64,000 bases of DNA from contig NZ_PQSS01000001.1 in NCBI RefSeq assembly GCF_002920535.1, positions 224,233-288,232 on the forward strand, written 5' to 3'. The DNA comes from Streptomyces sp. Ru71. GTDB lineage: Bacteria; Actinomycetota; Actinomycetes; Streptomycetales; Streptomycetaceae. The number at the start of each line of letters is the position of its first letter. Within the stretch, counting starts at the first letter, position 1. The translations under genes and the position numbers were made by a program. The notes beneath the pieces were generated by a model that was given only the letters and a program-made list of their open reading frames with translations, had not been told where the DNA came from and did no database searches. Positions 1 to 9,250 of the stretch are shown here, one piece after another.

Positions 1-1
1 C

Positions 2-76
2 AAGGCAGCCAACCTCGCCGAACGCGACCACCTGACGCGCCAGGCCGCCCGGCTCAACGCCCTCCGGCGCGGCTGA
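2..76 (+). CDS. C-terminal end of an unidentified protein (partial, runs off the left edge)
   Basis: An open frame enters from the left edge and stops with TGA at 74-76. The 24 visible residues are charged and helix-like, ending LNALRRG. Nearly every third base is G or C, as expected of real coding sequence in this genome. Its last 23 bases overlap the end of the convergent alpha-glucosidase gene. Too little is present to name a family. Confidence 0.45.
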   Translation, partial: KAANLAERDHLTRQAARLNALRRG

Positions 77-1778
77 CACGCCTGCGGTGCACGCGGGCCT
101 CCCAGGGAGCCAGCGTCAGTGACGTCTTCAGCGGCTCGGCATGCTCGACGTTGCCGAGGAGCAGCTCGGCGTCCTCCCAGCCGCCGGGGAGGAGGATGTG
201 CGCGGGGTCGCCGGTGAAGTTGCCGAGGACGAGGAGTTCGGTGTCCCCGTGCCGCCGGGTGAAGGCGTAGACGCGCTCGTCGTCCTGGAGCAGCGGAGTG
301 AAGTCGCCGTGGGCCACGGCCGGTTCGGTGTGCCGCAGCGCGATCAGACGCCGGTAGTAGTGGTAGACGGAGCCGCTGTCCGCGATGGCCGTCGCGGCGT
401 TGATCTCCTGGTGATTGGGCTGGACGGGGATCCAGGGCTCGCCCGTGGTGAAGCCGGCGTGGGGGGAGTCGTCCCACTGCATGGGAGTGCGCGCGTTGTC
501 CCGGCTCATGGCCCGCAGCCCGGCGAGCACGTGCTCCGGGTCCTCGCCGGCGGCGACGGCGTGGGCGTAGTGGTTGAGCGACTCGATGTCCCGGAAGTCG
601 TCGATCGAGGTGAACGCGGCGTTGGTCATGCCGAGTTCCTCGCCCTGATAGATGTAGGGCGTGCCGCGGTGCAGGTGCAGGACGGTGGCGAGCATGGTGG
701 CCGACCGCACCCGGTGGCGCGGGCTGTCGTCGCCGAAGCGGGAGACGATGCGGGGCTGGTCGTGGTTGTTCCAGTAGAGGCTGTTCCAGCCGGTGTCGTT
801 GAGCCCGGCCTGCCAGCGGCCGAGGGAGGCTTTGAGGTCGCGCAGGCGCAGCGGCCGCACGTCGAACTTGCCGTTGCCGTGGTCGAGTCCGACGTGTTCG
901 AACTGGAAGACCATGTCGACCTCCGCACGCGCGGGGTCGGTGAACAGCTTGGCCTCCTCGACCGTCACCCCGGGCATCTCGCCCACCGTCAGCAGACGGT
1001 CCCCGCGGCCGGCGAAGACCTCGCGGTGCATCTCCTGCAGGTACTCGTGGATGCGGGGGCCGCAGACGTAGAAGGGCGATCCGTCTCCGTACCGGCTGCC
1101 CTCGGGCATGTGGCCGTCCGGCAGCGCGGGGTCCTTGGAGACGAGGTTGATGACGTCCATGCGGAAGCCGTCGACGCCCCGGTCGAGCCACCAGCGCATC
1201 ATGGCGTACACCGCCTGCCGGACCTCGGGGTTCTCCCAGTTGAGGTCGGGCTGTTTGCGGGAGAACAGGTGCAGGTAGTACTCGCCGCTGTGGGCGTCGT
1301 ACTCCCAGGCCGGGCCGGAGAAGAACGAGCCCCAGTTGTTCGGTTCGGCGCCCGGGGCGCCGGGCTGCATGCCGGGGCGGGCGGGCCGCCACCAGTACCA
1401 GTCGCGCTTGGGGCTGTCGGGGCCGCTGCGGGACTCGACGAACCAGGGGTGCTCGTCCGAGGTGTGGTTGACGACGAGGTCCATGACCAGCTTCATGCCG
1501 CGGTCGTGGACGGCCGCCAGCAGCTCGTCGAAGTCGTCGAGGGTGCCGAAGACCGGGTCGATGTCCTGGTAGTCGCTGATGTCGTAGCCGTTGTCGTGCT
1601 GCGGCGAGGGATAGACGGGCGACAGCCACAGCACGTCGACACCGAGGCCGGCCAGGTGGTCCAGGCGGCCGGTGATGCCCGGCAGGTCGCCGATGCCGTC
1701 GCCGTTGCTGTCGGCGAAGCTGCGGGGGTAGATCTGGTAGACGACGGCCGTCGTCCACCACGGGTGTGTCTCGGTCAC
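54..1778 (-). CDS. GH13 alpha-glucosidase (oligo-1,6-glucosidase type)
   Basis: A cytoplasmic glycoside hydrolase of 574 residues that releases glucose from short alpha-glucosides. It has the GH13 start WWTTAVVYQIYPRSF, the DLVVNHTSDEHPWF motif, and the three catalytic acids: D208 in GFRMDV, E267 in VGEMPG and D340 in NHDQPR. The GTG start overlaps the stop of the upstream permease in a GTGA, so translation is probably coupled. It is the last gene of the sugar-uptake operon and should hydrolyse imported oligosaccharides with the alpha-galactosidase. The exact substrate (isomaltose, maltose or sucrose-type sugars) cannot be read from sequence. Confidence 0.93.
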   Translation of the reverse strand: MTETHPWWTTAVVYQIYPRSFADSNGDGIGDLPGITGRLDHLAGLGVDVLWLSPVYPSPQHDNGYDISDYQDIDPVFGTLDDFDELLAAVHDRGMKLVMDLVVNHTSDEHPWFVESRSGPDSPKRDWYWWRPARPGMQPGAPGAEPNNWGSFFSGPAWEYDAHSGEYYLHLFSRKQPDLNWENPEVRQAVYAMMRWWLDRGVDGFRMDVINLVSKDPALPDGHMPEGSRYGDGSPFYVCGPRIHEYLQEMHREVFAGRGDRLLTVGEMPGVTVEEAKLFTDPARAEVDMVFQFEHVGLDHGNGKFDVRPLRLRDLKASLGRWQAGLNDTGWNSLYWNNHDQPRIVSRFGDDSPRHRVRSATMLATVLHLHRGTPYIYQGEELGMTNAAFTSIDDFRDIESLNHYAHAVAAGEDPEHVLAGLRAMSRDNARTPMQWDDSPHAGFTTGEPWIPVQPNHQEINAATAIADSGSVYHYYRRLIALRHTEPAVAHGDFTPLLQDDERVYAFTRRHGDTELLVLGNFTGDPAHILLPGGWEDAELLLGNVEHAEPLKTSLTLAPWEARVHRRRVSRAGGR

Positions 1779-2635
1779 TTCAGGGAACCTCGCATTACTC
1801 CGGAGATCACCCAGCGCTGGGCGAAGACGTACACGATGAGAACGGGCGCCAGAGCCATCAGATACGAGGCGAAGGCCACCGTGTAGTCGGTGTTGAACTG
1901 CCCCTGGAAGATGAACTGCGCGAGCGGCAGGGTCTGCGCGGAGGGGTCGGAGAGGACGACCAGTGGGAGCAGGAAGTCGTTCCAGGCCCACAGGCAGGTG
2001 AGGATGCCGACGGTGGCGTTCATGGGGGCGAGCAGGGGGAAGATGACCCGCCAGAAGATCGTCCAGGTGCCGGCGCCGTCGGTGCGGGCGGCTTCCTCCA
2101 GCTCCTTCGGCACCGACCGCAGGAAGCCGACGTACAGGAAGATGTTGAAGGCCAGTCCATAGACGACGTACAGCAGGATCAGTCCGGCCTGGTTGTCCAG
2201 GCCCAGCACGGCGGTCTGCTTGACGACCGGGAGCATGATGATCGGGAACGGCACGAACAGGGCCGAGACGAAGTAGTAGTACAGCCCTTTGAAGAACCTG
2301 CGGTGCATGTTGCGGGCGATGGCGTACGCGACCAGGGAATTGGTCAGCAGGGTGAGCAGCACGGCGCCCACGGTGATCAGCGCGCTGTTCATCAGCGCCG
2401 AGGGGAAGTGGGTGAGTTTCCAGGCGTCGGAGAAGTTCGCCCAGCGGATCTCGTGGGGCAGGCCGAAGCCCGAGCCGCCCAGCTGGTCGGGGGTCTTCAG
2501 GGCGGTGACGACGGTGAAGTAGAGCGGAACGATCACCGTCAGGGACAGGACGGCCATCAGGGCCGTCAGCCACCAGTTGACGCGGGGCCTGCCGGGCCGG
2601 GGGCGGGCGGCGGGACGGGGGACGGTGGCAGACAT
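1775..2635 (-). CDS. ABC sugar transporter permease, MalG type
   Basis: A 286-residue inner-membrane permease of the carbohydrate uptake type 1 family, with about six transmembrane segments. The cytoplasmic EAA loop reads EELEEAARTDGAG, the site that contacts the ATPase. The ATG start shares one base with the stop of the preceding permease (TGATG), and its own stop overlaps the alpha-glucosidase start, so the genes are tightly coupled. No ATPase gene is present in the operon. In Streptomyces, many sugar importers of this class share the ATPase MsiK, which is the likely partner here. Confidence 0.93.
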   Translation of the reverse strand: MSATVPRPAARPRPGRPRVNWWLTALMAVLSLTVIVPLYFTVVTALKTPDQLGGSGFGLPHEIRWANFSDAWKLTHFPSALMNSALITVGAVLLTLLTNSLVAYAIARNMHRRFFKGLYYYFVSALFVPFPIIMLPVVKQTAVLGLDNQAGLILLYVVYGLAFNIFLYVGFLRSVPKELEEAARTDGAGTWTIFWRVIFPLLAPMNATVGILTCLWAWNDFLLPLVVLSDPSAQTLPLAQFIFQGQFNTDYTVAFASYLMALAPVLIVYVFAQRWVISGVMRGSLK

Positions 2636-3567
2636 CAGACGCTCCCCTCGCGGCGCTGGAGAACGCGCAGCTGGAATATCGAGATCACGACGATGCAGAG
2701 GAAGAACACCACGGCGTTGGCCGTCTGGTAGGCGTACTCGCCGCCGTTGAGACCGCCGGTGTAGATGAGGTAGGCGACGGAGGTGGTGGAGGTCCCGGGG
2801 CCGCCCTGGGTGAGGGCGGTGATGTGGTCGAAGACCTGGAGGAAGTTGCGCATGGCCAGGACCATGTTGATGGTCACGAACGGTCCGATGAGGGGCAGGG
2901 TGACGGACCGGAAGCGCTGCCAGGCACCGGCCCCGTCGAGGGTGGCGGCCTCGTACAGCTCCTCGGGGACGGTCTGCAGACCGGCCAGGTAGATGATGAT
3001 GTTGAAGGCGACGGCCTGCCATACGGCGAGGATCACCACGCCCACCCAGGCCAGGTCCGGGTCGGCGAGGATGCTCGTGCTCAGGGCGCCGATGCCCAGT
3101 TTCTGTGCGATGTAGGGGAGGGAGTTGGAGAAGAAGTAGTTGAAGACATAGCCGACGACGAGGATGGCCAGCACGTTCGGTATGAAGAACACGCCGCGCA
3201 GGGTGTTGCGGAAGCGGATCCTGCCGTTGAGGCCGAGGGCGACGGCCAGCGCGATGAGGTTCGTCAGTACGGTCGCGACGACGGCGAACTGGAAGGTGAA
3301 GAGGTAGCTGTCCCAGATGCGGTTGTCCTGGAACAGGTTGAGGTAGTTGTCCAGCCCCACGTAGTGGTAGCGGCCGTAACCGGCGTAGTTGGTGAGGCTG
3401 TAGTAGATCCCCTGCAGCACCGGGAAGGTGTGGAACAGCAGGAACAGGGCGAGCGCGGGAATCACCATCAGGTAGAACGCCCCGCCCTTGGGGCGTGGCA
3501 GCAGGCGTCTGCGCCGGGTGCCGGTGCTCGCGGAGGGGGAGCGGGGCGGAGCTGTCAGCGTGGTCAT
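2635..3567 (-). CDS. ABC sugar transporter permease, MalF type
   Basis: A 310-residue permease with a basic N-terminal tail of about 25 residues and six predicted membrane spans. The EAA loop reads EELYEAATLDGAGAW. The ATG is preceded by a strong AAGGAGGAAG ribosome binding site. It pairs with the MalG-type permease downstream (one-base overlap) and lies 22 bp after the binding-protein gene. Together they form the channel of an oligosaccharide importer whose cargo is predicted from the adjacent alpha-galactosidase and alpha-glucosidase. Confidence 0.93.
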   Translation of the reverse strand: MTTLTAPPRSPSASTGTRRRRLLPRPKGGAFYLMVIPALALFLLFHTFPVLQGIYYSLTNYAGYGRYHYVGLDNYLNLFQDNRIWDSYLFTFQFAVVATVLTNLIALAVALGLNGRIRFRNTLRGVFFIPNVLAILVVGYVFNYFFSNSLPYIAQKLGIGALSTSILADPDLAWVGVVILAVWQAVAFNIIIYLAGLQTVPEELYEAATLDGAGAWQRFRSVTLPLIGPFVTINMVLAMRNFLQVFDHITALTQGGPGTSTTSVAYLIYTGGLNGGEYAYQTANAVVFFLCIVVISIFQLRVLQRREGSV

Positions 3568-3589
3568 CGTCTTCCTCCTTCGGTGGCTG

Positions 3590-4831
3590 TCACACCCGGC
3601 GCTTGAGCGCCTTGGTGTACTCGCTGTCGAGGGTCCGCAGGAACGCGGCCTGGTTGCCGTCGATGATGAACTGCTGGACGACCGCTTCCAGCATCACCGC
3701 CCGGGGGATCTGGTGGTCGACGAAGCCGGTGATCCGGTTCCGGGCCACGTACGGCATGACCGGTAGGAGTGCCGGATCGGAGGGCGCGGTGCCCTTCAGC
3801 GGTGGAATGGCGCTCTGCTCCGCGGCGTACGCGCTCACCACGTCGGGCCGCATCAGATAGTCGATGAACTCCATCGACTCCTCGGGGTGTCTGGGGTGGC
3901 GGCCCATGGTGAGTGCCACGTCCACTCCGGACACCAGACGGGTCGACCCGGGGTCGTCGCCGGCCGGGAGGGGGAACAGGCCGATGCCGAAGGCCGGCTT
4001 GTACGCCTTGACGGGGGGCAGGGCGTAGCTGCCCTGCACGTACATGGCCGCCTTGCCCTTGGCGAACGCCTCGTTCGCGGCGTTGTAGTCGCGGGAGAAG
4101 GTGTCCTTCTGGGTGTAGCGGTAGATCTCCTTGAGCTTCCGCGCGGTCTCGGGGTACTGCGCGGCAAAGCTCGTCCGGCCCGCCTTGCGGGCCTTCCAGA
4201 AGTCGGCGGGCGTGAGATTGGCGGCGAGCTGGTTGAAGGGCGGCAGTGAGGTCCAGGCGTCCTTGAGGGATCCGTAGAAGGGGGTGACGCCGGCCTTGCG
4301 GAAGGTGGCGGCCGCCGCGATGAGGTCGTTCCAGGTGCGGGGGACCGCGACCCCGTACTGGGCGAACAGCGCCTTGTTGTAGAGGACTCCGCTGGCGTTG
4401 GAGGCGAAGGGCAGCCCGTTGAGTTCGCCCTTGCCGCCGCTGCCGAGATCGCTCAGCACCTTCTTCACGCCGGGCAGGATCTGCTGAGCGGCCTTGGTAC
4501 GGGAGAAGTCGTAGAACACCCCGGCGGAGGCCAGTTCGCCGAACGTGCTGTTGCCGTTGAGGGAGATGACGTCGGGGATGTCGTCCTTCACCAGCCGGGT
4601 GCGGATCGCTGTCTCCGGTGACGGGACGTGGTGCTGCTCGACCCTGATGCCGGGGTGTTCGGCCTCGAAGCCGGCGATGAGCTTGTCGAACGTTGCGACG
4701 GCCTCCGGCTTGAACTGGAAGAAGTCCAAGGTCACCGTGTGGCCGCCCGTCGACGGCAGGCCGGCGCAGGCGCTCAGCAGCACGGCGGCCAGGCCGACGG
4801 CGACAAGGCCTCTGAGTCCGGTGCGGATCAT
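3590..4831 (-). CDS. Sugar-binding lipoprotein of the ABC importer
   Basis: A 413-residue extracellular solute-binding protein (family 1) that captures the oligosaccharide outside the membrane. A short signal peptide ends in a lipobox LLSAC with the lipidated cysteine at residue 22. The mature protein has the usual bilobal features, for example TLDFFQF near the start and LPFASNASGVLYNKALF in the middle. The start is the ATG before MIRTGLRG, because the open frame upstream is arginine/proline-rich and lacks a signal peptide. It lies 20 bp after the alpha-galactosidase and 22 bp before the permeases, so it is in one operon. Confidence 0.93.
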   Translation of the reverse strand: MIRTGLRGLVAVGLAAVLLSACAGLPSTGGHTVTLDFFQFKPEAVATFDKLIAGFEAEHPGIRVEQHHVPSPETAIRTRLVKDDIPDVISLNGNSTFGELASAGVFYDFSRTKAAQQILPGVKKVLSDLGSGGKGELNGLPFASNASGVLYNKALFAQYGVAVPRTWNDLIAAAATFRKAGVTPFYGSLKDAWTSLPPFNQLAANLTPADFWKARKAGRTSFAAQYPETARKLKEIYRYTQKDTFSRDYNAANEAFAKGKAAMYVQGSYALPPVKAYKPAFGIGLFPLPAGDDPGSTRLVSGVDVALTMGRHPRHPEESMEFIDYLMRPDVVSAYAAEQSAIPPLKGTAPSDPALLPVMPYVARNRITGFVDHQIPRAVMLEAVVQQFIIDGNQAAFLRTLDSEYTKALKRRV

Positions 4832-4851
4832 GCGTGTCTCCTGTCGGGGCG

Positions 4852-7008
4852 TCAGACGCGGTGTGCTTCGAGGAGGACGGCGCGCTCCGGGTACTGAGCG
4901 GGGGCCTGGATGCCGGCGGTCATCAGGACGTGCCCGGGCAGTTCCACCCGGTCGCTGTGCCACCAGGGGAGCGGGAAGCCGGTGGGGCCCTCGGGCCGGT
5001 CCCCGGGTGCGAGCGGGGACAGCCGGTAGAGCGCGTCGGGGTCGAGGCCGGGCAGCCGGACCCGGCCGGGCGGAGACTGCACGCTGGTCGCCGTCTGGAC
5101 GAGGGCGTAGACCGCCCGGGACCGGTCGGGGGCGACGACCCCGTGCAGCCACAGGGCCGGGTCGTGGTGGTCGGCGTGGACGACGGTGCCCGTGTGCAGC
5201 AGCGGCCGCAGCCGCTTGTACGCCGCGACCCACTCCGCGAGGCGGGCCCGCTCCTCGGGGGAGGCGAGGGTGAGGTCCCACTCGATGCCGAAGTGCCCGA
5301 AGAGGGCTGTCGCCGCACGGAAGTCGAGGGTGTGGGCCCGGCCGGTGGTGTGGGCGACGGGGGAGGCGACATGGGAGCCGAGGAGTTCGGGCGGCAGGAG
5401 CAGGCCGGTCCAGCGCTGGATCTGCTGGCGTTCCAGGGCGTCGATGCAGTCACTGGTCCACACCCGGTCGGTGCGCTCCAGGATGCCCAGGTCGATGCGG
5501 CCGCCTCCGGAGGAGCAGGACTCGATCTCCAACTCGGGGTGCAGCGACCGCAGTTCGTCGATGAGCCGGTACACGGCTGCGGTCTGGGCGTGCACCCCGG
5601 CCGTCCCGCGCGGGCTGTGTCCCGCCTCGACCAGATCCCGGTTGTGGTCCCACTTGATGTAGCCGATGCGGTACTCGGTGACCAGGGCGTCCAGGCGCTC
5701 CAGGAGGTAGGCGTACGCCTCCGGGTGGCCGAGGTCGAGGACCTGCTGGTGCCGGGCGGCCGGCGGGGTGCGGCCGCCCGTGGCCATGATCCACTCGGGG
5801 TGGGCGCGGGCGAGGTCGGAGTCCGGGTTGACCATCTCCGGCTCGAACCAGAGGCCGAACTGCATGCCCAGCGCGTGCACATGGTCCACCAGCGGGTGCA
5901 GCCCGTCGGGCCAGACGTCCTTGTCGACGTACCAGTCGCCGAGCCCGGCGGTGTCGTCCCGGCGGCCCCGGAACCAGCCGTCGTCCAGGACGAAGCGCTC
6001 CGCGCCCACCTCGGCGGCGGCGTCGGCGAGGGCCTTGAGCTTGTCCAGGTCGTGCCGGAAATAGACGGCCTCCCAGGTGTTGAGGGTGACGGGACGCGGA
6101 GAACGAGGGTGGTGCGCGCGGTCGCGCAGGTAGCCGTGAAAGCGTGCGGCCAGCTCGTCGAGTCCGGTGCCGTGGGAGCCGTAGATCCAGGGCGAGGCGT
6201 AGGACTCGCCGGCGGCGAGCCGTACCTCGCCGGGCAGCAGGCTTTCCCCGCCGCCGAGCAGGCGCACGCCCGCCGGGGTGCGCTCGGCCAGTGAGCGATG
6301 GTTCCCGCTCCAGGCGACGTGCAGGCCCCACACCTCACCGGTGCGGAAGCCGAAACCGCTCTCGCCCGCGACGTGCACGAGCGTCGCGTCGATCCCGGTG
6401 CGGCCGCGCCAGTTCTCCCGCAGATGGGTCCCGAGGGTGAACTCGTGCCGTTGCGGCGCGCGCTCGCGCAGATGCCGGCCGGTCAGGTCGAGCAGTTCGG
6501 TGGCCTGGCCGGGAACGGGCAGGGTCAGCAGCAGGCCGTCCAGGGTGTACGGGCGCTCGCCCGTGTTGGTGAGGGTGGCCCGCTGCCGTACCAGGCCCGA
6601 GCGGGTGACCTCGATGTGCAGCGTCAGCGCGAGTTCCGCCCGGTCGTCGACGGCGTCCACGGTCAGCCGGTGCGCCACCGGGCCGTCGCCGGCCTCGGGG
6701 CGCACGGAGCGGACCCGGAAGGCGGTGGAGAAGTCCTCACCCTCGCGGTGCCCGGTGAGCCCGGGGGTGCCGAGCCAGCCGGCGGACTGCTGGGGCAGGA
6801 CGCTGAGGGGCACCGGCTCGTCGAGCGAGCACGACATGACCTGCGCCGCGTCCGTGAGGGCCAGGTGGGCCAGGGCGTCGGCGGAGAGGTCGCCGAGATC
6901 CGCGCCCCAGTGCAGGACCCGGGGCAGCAGATCGCCGGTGCAGTCCAGGACCAGGCTCGTGCCGGCGGCGCGGAAGTGGAGGTGGTCGTCATGAAGACGC
7001 TCGGCCAT
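4852..7008 (-). CDS. GH36 alpha-galactosidase
   Basis: A 718-residue cytoplasmic enzyme that removes terminal alpha-galactose from melibiose, raffinose or related sugars. Family GH36 landmarks are clear: TLNTWEAVYF, FVLDDGWFRGRRDD, GLWFEPEMVNPDSDL, YIKWDHNRDL with the nucleophile D454, and ESCSSGGGRIDLG followed by WTSDCID with the acid/base D520. The ATG before MAERLHDD is chosen because an AAGGATT-like site lies just upstream and earlier in-frame starts fall in the promoter region. It is the first gene of the operon and faces the divergent ROK regulator. Confidence 0.94.
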   Translation of the reverse strand: MAERLHDDHLHFRAAGTSLVLDCTGDLLPRVLHWGADLGDLSADALAHLALTDAAQVMSCSLDEPVPLSVLPQQSAGWLGTPGLTGHREGEDFSTAFRVRSVRPEAGDGPVAHRLTVDAVDDRAELALTLHIEVTRSGLVRQRATLTNTGERPYTLDGLLLTLPVPGQATELLDLTGRHLRERAPQRHEFTLGTHLRENWRGRTGIDATLVHVAGESGFGFRTGEVWGLHVAWSGNHRSLAERTPAGVRLLGGGESLLPGEVRLAAGESYASPWIYGSHGTGLDELAARFHGYLRDRAHHPRSPRPVTLNTWEAVYFRHDLDKLKALADAAAEVGAERFVLDDGWFRGRRDDTAGLGDWYVDKDVWPDGLHPLVDHVHALGMQFGLWFEPEMVNPDSDLARAHPEWIMATGGRTPPAARHQQVLDLGHPEAYAYLLERLDALVTEYRIGYIKWDHNRDLVEAGHSPRGTAGVHAQTAAVYRLIDELRSLHPELEIESCSSGGGRIDLGILERTDRVWTSDCIDALERQQIQRWTGLLLPPELLGSHVASPVAHTTGRAHTLDFRAATALFGHFGIEWDLTLASPEERARLAEWVAAYKRLRPLLHTGTVVHADHHDPALWLHGVVAPDRSRAVYALVQTATSVQSPPGRVRLPGLDPDALYRLSPLAPGDRPEGPTGFPLPWWHSDRVELPGHVLMTAGIQAPAQYPERAVLLEAHRV

Positions 7009-7083
7009 GCGGGAATCCTTGAGGGGAGAGAGAAAGCCCCGGCACCCGTGGCAGGGGTGGGGAGGCGAGCTGTTCGACTCGTG

Positions 7084-7116
7084 GAAACTTTCAGCGCGGA
7101 AGCATTGCTGCGTCAA
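7084..7116 (-). promoter_or_regulatory. Predicted promoter and operator of the alpha-galactoside operon
   Basis: Read on the minus strand, TTGACG (7116-7111) is followed after 17 bases by TGAAAG (7093-7088), a plausible -35/-10 pair. GAAAGTTTC (7092-7084) is an inverted repeat with one central base and overlaps the -10. A second GAAA...TTTC pair at 7124-7138 lies just beyond the -35. The position in the gap between the operon and the ROK gene suggests sugar-responsive repression. Binding by the ROK protein is inferred, not shown. Confidence 0.5.
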
Positions 7117-7254
7117 CCCCTCGGAAACACTCTCTTTCTGCGGCTGTAACACCGGGGAGGAGAGGGCCATTGTTTTCGTTGTGGAAGTAACGGCGGGGTG
7201 TGTGGGATGCTGAGCCTCGCCTGCCGAGCGTCACTACCCGCGGAGGACCACCCG

Positions 7255-8421
7255 GTGGATGCCACCTCAGCACCGTCGACCCTGATGACCGGCCCCAGCC
7301 GCGCCGTCGCCCTGGAAGTGCTGTTGCGCGGGCCGGTCTCCCGCAGCGAGATAGCCCGCCGCCTGGACCTGTCGGCCGGAAGCCTCACCCGGCTGGCCAA
7401 GCCGCTGGTCGACCACGGTCTGCTCGTGGAGGTGGACGCCGGCGGCGATCCCGAGTCCGGGACCGTGCGCCGGACCCGGCCCCTGGACATCAACCCCGCC
7501 GCCCACCATTTCATCGGCGCCAAGGTGACCGGCGACGACGTCCACGCCGTCCTCACGACGATGCGCGCCGGCGTCGTCGCCTCCGCGCACACGCCGCTGC
7601 CCGGCCGGGACCCTGCCTCGGTCGTGGCCGCCGTGCGCGAGCTGACCGGACAGCTCACCGCCGAGCATCCGACGATCAGCAGGGTCGGCGTCAGCCTCGG
7701 TGGACGCGTCATGGACCACACGACCGTCACGGAAGCGCCCTTCCTCGGCTGGTCCCAGGACGTCCCCCTCGGCAGCCTCCTCGCCGACGCGCTCGGCACT
7801 CCCGTCACGGTCGACAACGACCTGCTGGCGCTCACCCGGGCCGAGCACTGGTTCGGCGCCGCCCGAGGCCACGACCGCTTCGCCGTCATCACCATCGGCG
7901 CCGGTGTGGGCTACGGCCTGGTCATGCACGACACCATCGTCGACACCCCGGACGTCGGCGTCGGACTGCTCGGGCACTGCCCCCTGGACCCGATGGGCCC
8001 GCTCTGCCCCAGCGGACACCGGGGCTGCGCCACGGCCATGCTCTCCGAGCACTCCATCCGCGCCGCCGTCTCCGTCGGACTGTGCCGCCCGGTGACCTAC
8101 GACGAGTGCCTGGACCTGGCCGCCGACGGTGACCCGGTCGCCACAGCCGTCGTCACCGCCTCCGGACGCGCCCTCGGCCGCCTCCTGGCCGCGGTCGCCA
8201 ACTTCACGCTCGTGCAGAAGATCGTGCTCACCGGGGAGGGCGTACGCCTGGCCGAAGTGGCCCGTTCCGCCGTGGACGAGGGCATCCACGCCGACCGCGC
8301 CCAAAGGGCCGTCCCGCTCGACGTGGACGTCCAGCACAGCGACTTCACCCACTGGGCCCGCGGCGCGGCCGCCACCGCCATCCAGACCTACGTCCTGGGC
8401 GACGCTCCGGCCTCGGGCTGA
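7255..8421 (+). CDS. ROK-family transcriptional regulator
   Basis: A 388-residue regulator: an N-terminal winged helix (SRSEIARRLDLSAGSLTRLAKPLVDHGLL) followed by a ROK sugar-kinase-like domain with FAVITIGAGVGYGLV. The GTG at 7255 is chosen because GGAGGA sits seven bases upstream. The canonical ROK zinc motif CxCGxxGC is altered to LCPSGHRGC, with a preceding GHC that might supply a ligand. It is divergent from the alpha-galactoside operon and most likely controls it in response to an imported sugar. The SDR gene follows 23 bp later and may be co-transcribed. Confidence 0.9.
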   Translation: MDATSAPSTLMTGPSRAVALEVLLRGPVSRSEIARRLDLSAGSLTRLAKPLVDHGLLVEVDAGGDPESGTVRRTRPLDINPAAHHFIGAKVTGDDVHAVLTTMRAGVVASAHTPLPGRDPASVVAAVRELTGQLTAEHPTISRVGVSLGGRVMDHTTVTEAPFLGWSQDVPLGSLLADALGTPVTVDNDLLALTRAEHWFGAARGHDRFAVITIGAGVGYGLVMHDTIVDTPDVGVGLLGHCPLDPMGPLCPSGHRGCATAMLSEHSIRAAVSVGLCRPVTYDECLDLAADGDPVATAVVTASGRALGRLLAAVANFTLVQKIVLTGEGVRLAEVARSAVDEGIHADRAQRAVPLDVDVQHSDFTHWARGAAATAIQTYVLGDAPASG

Positions 8422-8444
8422 CGACCGATGAGAGGAGCCGACGT

Positions 8445-9182
8445 ATGGCACTGGTCCTGGTGACCGGGGCGTCGACGGGACTGGGTCTGGCGACCGTGAC
8501 CGCGCTCGCCGACGCGGGGCACGACGTCGTCCTGCACGCCCGCCACGCCCGCCACGCCGGCCGCGTCGAGGACCGAGGCGTGCTCGACCGGATGCGCGAG
8601 GTCGTCTACGGCGATCTGTCGCGCCTGGACGAGACGCTTCGCGTGGCGGAGCGGGCCGACGCGATCGGGCGCTTCGACGCGGTCGTCCACAACGCGGGCG
8701 TGCTGCACGGCCCGGACGTGCTCGCCGTCAACGTGGTCGCACCCTACGTCCTCATGGCGGCGATGACACCGCCGAGGCGCTCGATCTGCCTGAGCAGTTC
8801 CATGCACCTGTCGGGATCGACGCGGCTGGACCCCGAAGCCCTCGTCGGCCGCCGCGGCACGTACTCGGACAGCAAGCTCTACGTCACGGCCCTGGCGATG
8901 GCCCTCGCCGCTCGGTACCCGGATCAGATGGCGCACGCCGTCGATCCCGGCTGGGTGCCGACCCGCATGGGAGGGCCTTCCGCGCCGGACGATCTCGACG
9001 AGGGACACCGCACCCAGGAGTGGCTGGCGACCGCCGAGGAGGAGGAGATCACCCCGCGCTCCGGAGGCTACTGGCATCACCGCCGTACCCGCCGGCCTCA
9101 CCGGGCCGCACTCGATGCCCGGTTCCAGGACGCGCTCATCGGCATGCTCGAAGGACACACCGGTCTCACTCTTCCGTCCTGA
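8445..9182 (+). CDS. Short-chain dehydrogenase/reductase
   Basis: A 245-residue classical-type SDR. The N-terminal nucleotide-binding motif TGASTGLG, the NAG motif in VVHNAGVLHG, the serine stretch ICLSSSMH and the catalytic YSDSK are all present, so it should be an active NAD(P)-dependent oxidoreductase. The C-terminal third (DPGWVPTRMGGPSAPDDLDEG) is typical of the group. It starts 23 bp after the ROK gene with a GAGGAG site, suggesting one transcript. Its substrate is unknown; a link to sugar metabolism is only inferred from position. Confidence 0.88.
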   Translation: MALVLVTGASTGLGLATVTALADAGHDVVLHARHARHAGRVEDRGVLDRMREVVYGDLSRLDETLRVAERADAIGRFDAVVHNAGVLHGPDVLAVNVVAPYVLMAAMTPPRRSICLSSSMHLSGSTRLDPEALVGRRGTYSDSKLYVTALAMALAARYPDQMAHAVDPGWVPTRMGGPSAPDDLDEGHRTQEWLATAEEEEITPRSGGYWHHRRTRRPHRAALDARFQDALIGMLEGHTGLTLPS

Positions 9183-9250
9183 CCCCCGCACCGCCACCAG
9201 CCTCCTCGCGGGCCTGGCCCGGCAACGGGACGGCAGGGCAGCGTGGGGTG

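Noticed and set aside
141..1886. Plus-strand open frame over the alpha-glucosidase.
   Set aside because: Val/Gly/Asp-rich shadow; the minus strand has all GH13 catalytic motifs.
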